A stretch of 64,000 nucleotides of DNA from Truepera sp965215315 (GTDB lineage Bacteria > Deinococcota > Deinococci > Deinococcales > Trueperaceae), in assembly GCA_965215315.1 (NCBI GenBank), contig CBDCDB010000008.1, forward strand, positions 682,001 to 746,000, read 5' to 3'. Position numbers and translations under genes: made by a program. The notes beneath the pieces are model-generated. The model did not search any database, was not told the origin of the DNA, and saw nothing but the letters and a program-made list of their open reading frames with translations. Shown in pieces: positions 50,614 to 57,503 of this stretch (its first letter is position 1; each line of letters begins with the position of its first letter).

Positions 50614-52315
50614 TTCGATCCCTTTAGGTAGTACGTTTCCTATATCCCTTGTTATCACGAACGCACCCGCTAATGAGGAAGTTTTTGTTAAGTTGACCGG
50701 CGACGGTGTGACTCCGAATGTAAAAGAAACAACTGTTCAAACAGATACCCGAGGTTCTGCAAGGTTGACCTTAAGTGGCGCCGCTAATCAAACGGAGCTT
50801 GTGATGTTAGCGGCTACGGCATATACATCTGCCGACACTATAACGGATATTCTTTATGTCAATTTCAACGAACCTACGGTCAGCGATGACGTTTTAGGAA
50901 CCTTGAACGTCGGAAGTGAGTTGGGTGAACCGGTCACAGTTGAAGAGTATATTGCCGATGCTCCTGTGGCCAAAACCGTTGATGAAGTCGAAACTCTTCG
51001 AGCCAGTAACGCACCTGTTTTTGTTATTGATGATGTTCAGTTCTTAGATGAGCTAGGAAAACTAAGCGAGCCTGTTAGCGCTGTGCAATTCTCTACTGGT
51101 ACAGTCGAAGTGGAGAACTCATCACCGCAGTTGAGAACTCAGGCTGCATGTGCTACCAAAGAAACATATGTGTTCTTAAAAACGTCTGTCAGTGGAAGTA
51201 ATGTCAATGTTCCGACCGGTACAAGAGTGTTTGTGAACGCCATTGCGAGTCCCGGCGGCCCTAATGTACGGGCCGTTAAATATGTTCAGGACGGAGGACG
51301 GGTAAACTTCAATTTGGCGTGTGACAAAGACATATTTTTCACCTTAGAAGGTTATACAAACACGGGTCTTACGATTCACAACCCTAGCAATGGCGGCAGA
51401 ATATACAATTGGAGTCAGCTGATTGCTGGAACAAAAATCCTCACTGCCGATGACGTGAGGGGGAGAGTTCTCAATTTTGGCACCTCTGGAGACTCGATAA
51501 GCCGTTTGTCACAAAGAGTATGGTTCAGGGTTAACCAGGTTTATGACTGGGAGCGTACTTCATACGGTAGCCCATACACCAATGACCGTTTTGCACTCGA
51601 CATAGTTTATCCTGCACGTGATTTTAGTAACAATGCACGTTCGCGTGCAGCATATGGTCAGATGCAGATTGTTGACGGAGACGCTTTAGAAGACCCTACT
51701 TTGTTCCATGAGTTCGGGCACGAGGTCTATTACCGTAGATTATTAGGGGGAAGCCAATTTGAATACTATAGCCGTGAAGCTGTCGCGGGTAGAGGAGCCT
51801 ATCCTTTATGTGCTGGGTCTTTAAGCTGGACACCGTGGAAACAAGTTGATGGTTGCGCGGGTATGCTCGAGGGGTTTGCCCTATGGTTTGACGCTGTTGC
51901 TACACGAGCGTTAGGTACAGAGTCTAGACCTGTAAATGTGTTCCAGCCAGAACCTAGATCGACGACTTTTAACAGATCGTTTGCTACTCCAGGACGGGTC
52001 GCACAATATCTTTGGGATGGTATGGATGTGCATCTTCCCCTAAGTCAACTCACAGCGGCAGAGGCAAGATTTAGGGATACAGACCAACCTGCTGATTTCA
52101 GAAATCTAGGAGATAAGATCACAAGTACCGACAAGAACGTAAAAAATCGCTACGCTTATATAGCTAACTTTTTCACCAAAGGGGCTCCGAATGAAGACCT
52201 CGGTTATATGTGGAGATATTCGATACGGCCCAAGCTGTCTGCTGATGGTGTCAGCAAGCATTGTGACGTGTTGGAGTTTAATCTCGTAGGTAGACTTTAC
52301 GGTTGCGGTAATTAG
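50606..52315 (+). CDS. HExxH metallopeptidase-like lipoprotein (main frame)
   Basis: 569 codons. The N-terminal 90 residues resemble a bacterial Ig-like domain (FPISLVITNAPANEEVFVKL). The C-terminal part holds the zinc peptidase motif HEFGHEVYYR at about residues 368-377, and a Glu about 50 residues later in GMLEGFALWFDA may be the third ligand, as in gluzincins. Several cysteines are present. The frame opens with TTG at 50606, inside the end of a short frame bearing a lipoprotein signal, so a +1 frameshift (mutation, sequence error or programmed) separates signal from body. Without the signal it would stay in the cytoplasm. It is AT-richer than host genes and contains only one CTCGAG. A second lipoprotein gene follows 2 bp later. 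Confidence 0.72.
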   Translation: MHDSIPLGSTFPISLVITNAPANEEVFVKLTGDGVTPNVKETTVQTDTRGSARLTLSGAANQTELVMLAATAYTSADTITDILYVNFNEPTVSDDVLGTLNVGSELGEPVTVEEYIADAPVAKTVDEVETLRASNAPVFVIDDVQFLDELGKLSEPVSAVQFSTGTVEVENSSPQLRTQAACATKETYVFLKTSVSGSNVNVPTGTRVFVNAIASPGGPNVRAVKYVQDGGRVNFNLACDKDIFFTLEGYTNTGLTIHNPSNGGRIYNWSQLIAGTKILTADDVRGRVLNFGTSGDSISRLSQRVWFRVNQVYDWERTSYGSPYTNDRFALDIVYPARDFSNNARSRAAYGQMQIVDGDALEDPTLFHEFGHEVYYRRLLGGSQFEYYSREAVAGRGAYPLCAGSLSWTPWKQVDGCAGMLEGFALWFDAVATRALGTESRPVNVFQPEPRSTTFNRSFATPGRVAQYLWDGMDVHLPLSQLTAAEARFRDTDQPADFRNLGDKITSTDKNVKNRYAYIANFFTKGAPNEDLGYMWRYSIRPKLSADGVSKHCDVLEFNLVGRLYGCGN

Positions 52316-52317
52316 GG

Positions 52318-52839
52318 GTGATTAACGTGTGGAAGATCGGTGCTTTGATAGTCGTAGTGTTGGGGCTTGGAGCCTGTTCAGAGCCCTCAAATGCATACGA
52401 CTATGCTAAAAATGACGTACCGGGAATCAAAGTGGATCGGGTGAAAGCAAATGTGGGTGATCCAGTCATAGTCACGCTCACCAGTGGTTTTGAACTCACT
52501 GAAAGAAGTAGGCGAGCTGAAGATACTATTCAAAATCTTTTTTTAGGAGCATGTATAGATAGTGAGAAACTTGCTCTAGAAGGAGGGTTATGTGATCTTG
52601 AAGACACTCCCATGCCCAAGGCGTTCCAACTACTCGATAACACAACCTATGCAAAGTCTTATGGTGACCTTGTGATCAAACGGGGCGAATACCAGAAACT
52701 TGAACATACGTTTGTTTTTACATCAACTGAACCGGGAGAGGTAGAAATCTCGTCGATTATAAGGGTGTTTTACGAAAAAGAGTACGAAACTCCTAGTTTG
52801 TCAGTAGGCGTTGGTGAAGTAATTACATTCGAACAGTAG
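52318..52839 (+). CDS. Lipoprotein paired with the peptidase
   Basis: 173 residues from GTG at 52318, with a lipoprotein signal MINVWKIGALIVVVLGLGAC (Cys at 20). The mature part (VDRVKANVGDPVIVTLTSGF, ending VGVGEVITFEQ) has the strand pattern of an Ig-like or immunophilin-like domain, with two cysteines near the middle (GACIDSEKLALEGGLC). I do not recognise a family. The start is 2 bp after the peptidase stop, preceded by TTAGGGG, so the two are co-translated. It may be an inhibitor, chaperone or co-receptor of the peptidase (inference). Codon use is AT-rich, like the peptidase. Confidence 0.75.
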   Translation: MINVWKIGALIVVVLGLGACSEPSNAYDYAKNDVPGIKVDRVKANVGDPVIVTLTSGFELTERSRRAEDTIQNLFLGACIDSEKLALEGGLCDLEDTPMPKAFQLLDNTTYAKSYGDLVIKRGEYQKLEHTFVFTSTEPGEVEISSIIRVFYEKEYETPSLSVGVGEVITFEQ

Positions 52840-52840
52840 T

Positions 52841-52886
52841 CGAAGACACCACTTTTAGCTTTACATGTGCTGTAAGTGGTGTTTCG
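52841..52886 (+). terminator. Hairpin after the lipoprotein pair
   Basis: CGAAGACACCACTT (52841-52854) pairs with AAGTGGTGTTTCG (52874-52886), about 13 pairs with one bulged A and one G-T, and a 19-nt loop. No long T tract follows, so termination would be weak. It begins 2 bp after the stop. Confidence 0.6.
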
Positions 52887-53077
52887 TTTGCAAAGCAGAC
52901 GACGCATACAGTAAATTTTTCTCTAATCGAAAGACACTCATGTCAGAACAGCATTAGGGAAGAGCTTTTTGCTTCAAAAGTGGCATTCATGCTTTGCCAA
53001 AAGTCGCCCATTAAGCATCTACTTGCCAATTGGCAAGCTCCTTCAGCTTATTACCTTCCCTTTGACCTATGAAAAAC

Positions 53078-53103
53078 CCTTACTGCAAAGTGCTAAAGTA
53101 AGG
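53078..53103. promoter_or_regulatory. Inverted repeat and -10 box of the AbrB-type antitoxin gene
   Basis: CCTTACT (53078-53084) and AGTAAGG (53097-53103) are separated by 12 bp. TAAAGT (53094-53099) ends 5 nt before the ATG at 53105, so a dimer bound to the repeat would cover the promoter. This fits autorepression by the antitoxin. Confidence 0.5.
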
Positions 53104-53104
53104 A

Positions 53105-53317
53105 ATGACGACTCGAGCCGCCCCCACCCGCAAGGGGCAAATCACGATTTTCCGAGAGGTTCGGCAACGGTTGGGCCTTACCGAAGACGGGCTGACGGTG
53201 ATGAAACCGGTTAGAGGGAAAGAAAATCCTTTTACCCAGTACGCTGGGACTTTGGGCAGCTTTGAGACGAAAAATGACGTGAATGCTTGGTTGAGCGACT
53301 TACGAAGCGACAACTAG
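53105..53317 (+). CDS. AbrB/SpoVT-type antitoxin-like protein
   Basis: 70 residues. The swapped-hairpin DNA-binding segment TTRAAPTRKGQITIFREVRQRLGLTEDGL (about residues 2-30, read in parts) matches the AbrB/MazE/VapB fold, with I-F in place of the more common I-P. The tail (GTLGSFETKNDVNAWLSDLR) would bind a toxin. No toxin gene follows: the stop codon TAG coincides with the 4-bp target of an IS5-type element. The interval that the two IS elements leave (54200-54265) has no toxin-like frame. It may therefore be an orphan. Confidence 0.72.
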   Translation: MTTRAAPTRKGQITIFREVRQRLGLTEDGLTVMKPVRGKENPFTQYAGTLGSFETKNDVNAWLSDLRSDN

Positions 53318-54199
53318 AGGGTGTTTGGGAAATCCCCCACCTATGTTTAGGTAGGGGTGAATGGTCAAGCGAAAGCAGTATACAACGGACTTAAAAGACG
53401 CTGAATGGAAGGTGCTCGAGCCCTACTCACTCAAGTTGCTGCCTGAACCAAGAAGAGGGCGCAAGACGGGTTATGAACTCAGAGTACTGCTTGATGCTAT
53501 GCGCTATGTGCTGAGAAACGGCTGCACCTGGCGAGACTTACCAGGCGACTTTCCCCGCGTGGCAAAGCGTGTACTACCACTTTGCGAAGTGGCGAGCGGT
53601 GGGGCTGTGGCGCAAGCTCAACAAGCACTTGCGGCGTGCGTTAAGGAAAAGGCTTGAGCGTAACGAAGAACCGAGCGCCGGTTGTGCTGATAGCCAATCG
53701 GTCAAAGCAGGAAGCTTGCACGGTAACGGCTTTGACGGAGCCAAGAGCGTTAACGGCAAGAAAAGGCATCTGCTGGTGGATACCCTCGGGCTGGTGCTGA
53801 GTGTGTTGGTGACGAGCGCGAATGTACCTGAACGCAAAGGGCTGTCACTACTCTTAAACCACAGCAAACCTCATGTACCGAGGTTGTAGCATTTGTGGCT
53901 CGACCGGGGTTATAAGGGCACTGCTTTCAGCAACCGTATCCTTTTGTGTTTCGGTATCGTGCTTGAAATCGTCGCTCGTCGTGTTAAGAAAGGCTTTGGC
54001 CTACAAGCCAGGCGCTGGGTTGTGGAGCGCACGTTTGCTTGGTTAGGAAACTACCGCAGGCTCAGCAAAGATTATGAAACCCTCCCCGCCTCGAGCGAAG
54101 CCTTTATCTATCTCGCAAGTCGCGACTTTATCACCAAGCGCCTTGCTCAAACTAACCACACACCCTGGAGAAACCGGTGAACCTATTCCAAAACACCCT
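53318..54199 (+). mobile_element. IS5-family insertion sequence (882 bp)
   Basis: Imperfect terminal inverted repeats AGGGTGTTTGGGAA (53318-53331) and TTCCAAAACACCCT (54186-54199; its complement is AGGGTGTTTTGGAA). CTAG lies on both sides (53314-53317 and 54200-54203), the palindromic target duplicated by IS5-type elements. The length and two-part transposase fit the IS427 subgroup. It sits right at the stop codon of the antitoxin gene. Confidence 0.9.
53361..54180 (+). pseudogene. IS5-family transposase, broken by a frameshift and a stop
   Basis: The first frame (53361-53657) begins MVKRKQYTTDLKDAEWKVLEP and is the usual IS427 N-terminal domain. At CCCC (53553-53556) one base too many for the frame shifts reading by +1 into the second frame (AWQSVYYHFAKWRAVGLW). 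This carries the first Asp (ADSQSVKAG) and then meets an in-frame TAG at 53887-53889. After it, the same frame continues with the second Asp (LDRGYKG) and the Glu (VVERTFAWLGNYRRL) to 54180. The stop between the catalytic residues means no active enzyme unless read through. Confidence 0.85.
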
Positions 54200-54265
54200 C
54201 TAGGTGCTTTCAGCTGCTTAGACAATTCTTTAATAGGCTCGAACTCACCAACCAAGAAACAGTCA
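54200..54265. other. Chromosomal remnant between two insertion sequences
   Basis: 66 bp between the target duplication of the first IS and the start of the second. This was contiguous with the DNA after the antitoxin stop and is continued at 55102-55134. No toxin frame can be traced across the joined pieces. Confidence 0.5.
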
Positions 54266-55101
54266 TTAGAAGCCATCTCAAAAACGCCTAAGCAGTAATT
54301 TGATGCAGCCGAGATGCAGGAAGGCCAAGAAGTTTAGGGAGTGATGTTCATAGCGAACGACCAGACGGCGAAAGTTGCCGAGGTGGGCGAATAGCCGTTC
54401 AATCTTCCAGCGCCGTTTGTAGCGCCTCAGTTTACGTCCATCTTGCGTCTTGGCTTTTTTACGGTTTCTTCGGTGAGGCGCAATCATTTCAACACCTGCT
54501 TCGGCGAGTTCAGCGTCAAGCGGATCACTGTCATACGCTTTGTCACCGATTAACTTGTCGGGTTTGCCGCTGACGTGTCGAGATGCGAGAGTCGCGTGTA
54601 CCAACCGGACCTCATGTGGGCTAGCAGACGTAACGTGCAGGGCGAGGCAAGTACCACCAGCGTCCGATACCGCCATGACTTTGCTACCCTTACCCCGTTT
54701 AGTCTTACCAACTGCTGACCCCCTTTTTTCGCAGCCACAAAGGTACCGTCGATAAAGCATTCCGACAAGTCGAGTTTGCCCCGCTGCAGGGGGTCATGCG
54801 CTAAAGTCTCTAGAATCTGCCGCAACACGCCGTTTCTCTCCCATTCTTGAAAGCGCCGATGGCACGTCTGATAGGGCGGATAGCGCTCGGGTAAATCAGC
54901 CCACTGTGCGCCCGTTCGTAATATCCAGCAGATGCCCTTAAGTATCGCTCGTGGTTCTCGTCTGGGACGGCCTTTGCCATCTTTGCGTCGAGCTGGTTCG
55001 GGAATGAGCGGCCCTAGTACTTCCCACTGTTCATCGGTGAGTTCCATACCACCGTTCTAACAGCTATGCAGCTGACTATTCGTTTTTGAGATGGCTTCTA
55101 A
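54266..55101 (-). mobile_element. IS5-family insertion sequence with 21-bp perfect inverted repeats
   Basis: The outer 21 bp at 54266-54286 and 55081-55101 are perfect inverted repeats, with core GAAGCCATCTCAAAAACG. The TTA/TAA at the extreme ends may be target sequence (TA duplication) rather than element. Length about 830 bp. The transposase lies on the minus strand. It differs from the first IS in ends and transposase, so the two arrived separately. Confidence 0.9.
54278..55047 (-). CDS. IS5-family transposase made by -1 frameshifting
   Basis: The first frame (55047-54550) starts MELTDEQWEVLGPLIPEPAR and includes the first catalytic Asp (CFIDGTFVAAKKGG). The second frame (to 54278) contains the second Asp (LIGDKAYDSD) and the Glu (KIERLFAHLGNFRRL). 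They join exactly by a -1 shift on AAAAAAGGGGG (54729 down to 54719), yielding KKGGSAVGKTKRGKG as in intact relatives. A six-A run at the joint is a classical slippery site, so the transposase is probably functional. Confidence 0.85.
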
Positions 55102-55134
55102 CCAAAACAGCTTTCAGAAACAATATGCGAAGAA

Positions 55135-56151
55135 TCAGCGGGCTTCTAAAGCTAACTCAACTAATCGCGCAACAAGTTCCGCATAAGGAACCCCCGACGC
55201 CGCCCAAAGCTTAGGGTACATGCTCGTCGCCGTAAAACCGGGCATGGTATTGATCTCGTTTAAGTAAAGTTTGTCTTCGTGCAAAAAAAAGTCCACCCGT
55301 GCAAGACCGGCGGCGTCTACCGCCCGAAACGCCGACAAGGCCAACTCTCGGCAACGTACTGCAAGTTCCGGGGGTAAGTCTGCCGGGATATGCAACGCCG
55401 CCTCGCCCTCGGTGTATTTACTCTCGTAGTCGTAAAACGCTCCCGTAAAACCGATCTCACCGACGACGCTCGCTTCGGGCCGGTCGTTACCGAGGACGCC
55501 GACCTCGAGTTCACGCGCTCCCACCAACCCCTGTTCGACAATGATGCGCCGGTCAAAACGAGCCGCCTCAACCAGCGCAGCCCGGAGTGTTTGGGCGTCC
55601 TCAGCCCGGCTGATACCAACCGACGAACCCAGATTTGCAGGTTTGACGAACACCGGAAAGGCAAGCGCCTCGAGGTCTTCTAAAATACTGTCAGGTTGCT
55701 CCTGCCACGCCCGCCGCGTAACGACCCGGTACGCGACTCCCGGCAGCCCGTGCGCGGCGAACACCGCCTTCATCATCCCCTTGTCCATCCCGACGGCGCT
55801 CCCCAAAACGTCCGAACCGACAAAGGGCAAGCCCATAATTTTGAGCAGCCCTTGAACGCTGCCGTCCTCTCCAAAGGGGCCGTGCAACAGGGGCAAAACG
55901 ACATCAAAAGAGGCGGGTTCGAGCCGTTCCAAACCGCCACTTTGAACGGTTGGAAGTTTGTCGCCACTTTTCAGAACTTTGCTCGACGCTGTTGCTGATA
56001 GCAGCTGCCCATCTCGAGCGATAACTAAAGGTGTCAACTCGAGCCGCGCCCCCGAAGCGGCCAATACCGAACGCGCCGACGCAAGCGAAACGTCGTGCTC
56101 GTCCGAACGACCGCCGCAGAGGAGGAGGACTCGAGGGCGGTTCACAAACAC
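55135..56151 (-). CDS. ddl: D-alanine--D-alanine ligase
   Basis: 338 residues. Ddl joins two D-alanines with ATP for the peptidoglycan peptide. The N-terminal lobe has LLCGGRSDEHDVSLASARSV; further marks are LHGPFGEDGSVQGLL (about 89), DKGMMKAVFAAHGLPG (about 124), the ATP-grasp FVKPANLGSSVGISRA (about 169) and the metal-binding end LNEINTMPGFT (about 295). Starts are GTG at 56151 or GTG at 56145; the second has a better-spaced AAAAGG. It is divergent from the OpuC-type operon, with a perfect palindrome 10 bp upstream. Confidence 0.95.
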   Translation of the reverse strand: MFVNRPRVLLLCGGRSDEHDVSLASARSVLAASGARLELTPLVIARDGQLLSATASSKVLKSGDKLPTVQSGGLERLEPASFDVVLPLLHGPFGEDGSVQGLLKIMGLPFVGSDVLGSAVGMDKGMMKAVFAAHGLPGVAYRVVTRRAWQEQPDSILEDLEALAFPVFVKPANLGSSVGISRAEDAQTLRAALVEAARFDRRIIVEQGLVGARELEVGVLGNDRPEASVVGEIGFTGAFYDYESKYTEGEAALHIPADLPPELAVRCRELALSAFRAVDAAGLARVDFFLHEDKLYLNEINTMPGFTATSMYPKLWAASGVPYAELVARLVELALEAR

Positions 56152-56160
56152 AGCCTTTTG

Positions 56161-56177
56161 ATGTGTAAGTTACACAT
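56161..56177. promoter_or_regulatory. 17-bp perfect palindrome between ddl and the opuC-type operon
   Basis: ATGTGTAA-G-TTACACAT has 8-bp perfect arms around one base. It lies 10 bp upstream of the ddl start, where it would overlap the promoter, and about 210 bp before the binding-protein gene. A further ACACAT half-site is at 56189-56194. It is a strong operator candidate for a dimeric repressor not encoded nearby. Confidence 0.7.
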
Positions 56178-56384
56178 AGTTTAGCCTACACATTTTGAAT
56201 GGGTTTGGCAAGCGTTAAGGGTAAGTGCGGCTCAACGTAGGGCACGTAACAAATGTACCTTGAGGGCTGTGCTTTACTCGCTTAACTTCGGGGCTTTGGG
56301 GTCGGCAGGTAGACGAGCGGCAAGGTAGGTAAACAGACCGGGCCGCCGTTTCTAGAGGTTGTACAGCATCTTTAGGAGGCAGTT

Positions 56385-57293
56385 ATGCGTAAAGTTTTAC
56401 TCGGATTACTTCTGGCAGTTACGACTTTTGGAGCAGCTCAGGAAGGGCCGATAACGATTGGTTCAAAGGTTGACACCGAAGGGACGGTTTTGGCCCAGAT
56501 TATGCGGTTGATGCTCGAGCAAAACGGCTTTGAGGTCAACGACCGGAGCGGTTTCGGGACGACCTCGGTCGTGCGTGAAGCGCTCCTCGCTGGCGAAATC
56601 GACATGTACCCGGAATACACGGGTTCGGCTTTGACCTTTTACCCGAACGCCGACGTACCTGAAGGCGTTTCGACTCAGCCCGAAGAACTCTACAACACCG
56701 TTAAGAAACTCGACGCCGAAGCGGGCGTAACCGATTTGGGCCGCTCACCCGCGAACAACACCTGGGCGATTGCCATTCCGCAGACGTTAGCTGAAGACAA
56801 CGGGCTCGGGACGATAGCCGACCTTGCAAGCTACTTAGGTGACGGCGGCGAATTCAAGCTCGCAGCTTCACAAGAGTTTGTAGACCGCCCTGACGCGCTC
56901 CCCGCGTTTGAAGAGACCTACGGCTTCGACGTGACCAACGACCAGCTCGTCATTCTCGCAGGTGGCAACACGACGCAGACCGAAACGGCGGCCGCCAACG
57001 GCACCGACGGCGTCAACGCGGCGATGGCCTACGGCACCGACGGCACCATCTCGGCGCTCGGCCTCGTTACGCTTACCGACCCCGAAAACGCGGTCGCCAT
57101 CTATCAGCCCTTCCCGGCAGTACGAACCGAAGTTGCCGAGCAGTACCCGCAACTCGCCGAGATTTTAGACCCGGTGTTTGCGGCGCTCGACGAAACCGTG
57201 TTGCAAGACCTGAACGGACAAGTTGCAGTTGACGGCGCGAATCCTGCCGACGTAGCGCAAACTTTCCTGAGCGATAACGGATTTCTCAACTAA
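56385..57293 (+). CDS. Glycine betaine/choline-type ABC substrate-binding protein
   Basis: 302 residues with a signal peptide (MRKVLLGLLLAVTTFGAAQ, cleavage about 19) and the OpuAC/OsmF fold: ITIGSKVDTEGTVLAQIMRLMLEQNGFEV, REALLAGEIDMYPEYTGSAL and RSPANNTWAIAIP, in that order. It binds compatible solutes such as glycine betaine, choline or proline betaine for import under osmotic stress. TTTAGGAGG is the ribosome site. It has no lipobox, so it is a free periplasmic-type protein. A terminator-like hairpin follows it before the permease gene. Confidence 0.92.
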   Translation: MRKVLLGLLLAVTTFGAAQEGPITIGSKVDTEGTVLAQIMRLMLEQNGFEVNDRSGFGTTSVVREALLAGEIDMYPEYTGSALTFYPNADVPEGVSTQPEELYNTVKKLDAEAGVTDLGRSPANNTWAIAIPQTLAEDNGLGTIADLASYLGDGGEFKLAASQEFVDRPDALPAFEETYGFDVTNDQLVILAGGNTTQTETAAANGTDGVNAAMAYGTDGTISALGLVTLTDPENAVAIYQPFPAVRTEVAEQYPQLAEILDPVFAALDETVLQDLNGQVAVDGANPADVAQTFLSDNGFLN

Positions 57294-57315
57294 GTCAGAA
57301 AAGAGCTAGGAAACG

Positions 57316-57346
57316 GCGGGGTCGGTGTAACAACGGCCCCGCTTTT
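57316..57346 (+). terminator. Hairpin between solute-binding protein and permease genes
   Basis: GCGGGGTCG (57316-57324) and CGGCCCCGC (57334-57342) form a 9-bp stem with one G-T pair and a 9-nt loop, followed by TTTT. It probably reduces expression of the downstream transporter genes relative to the binding protein. Confidence 0.85.
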
Positions 57347-57503
57347 ACGTTAGTTTCCAGCACGTTGGAAGATATCCAGCAGGTATTATCTGGTCAGCAA
57401 CGCTCTTAGTTTGAGTTATGCCGACCAGCACACACGTTTCAAGACAATACTTAGTGCAGTCTTTCTTGGAAATGCTAATCGTCAAGAAATATTGGGAGAC
57501 GCC

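Noticed and set aside
52969..53214. 81-codon plus-strand frame over the AbrB-type gene promoter
   Set aside because: It runs out of frame through the antitoxin promoter and gene, and has no family pattern.
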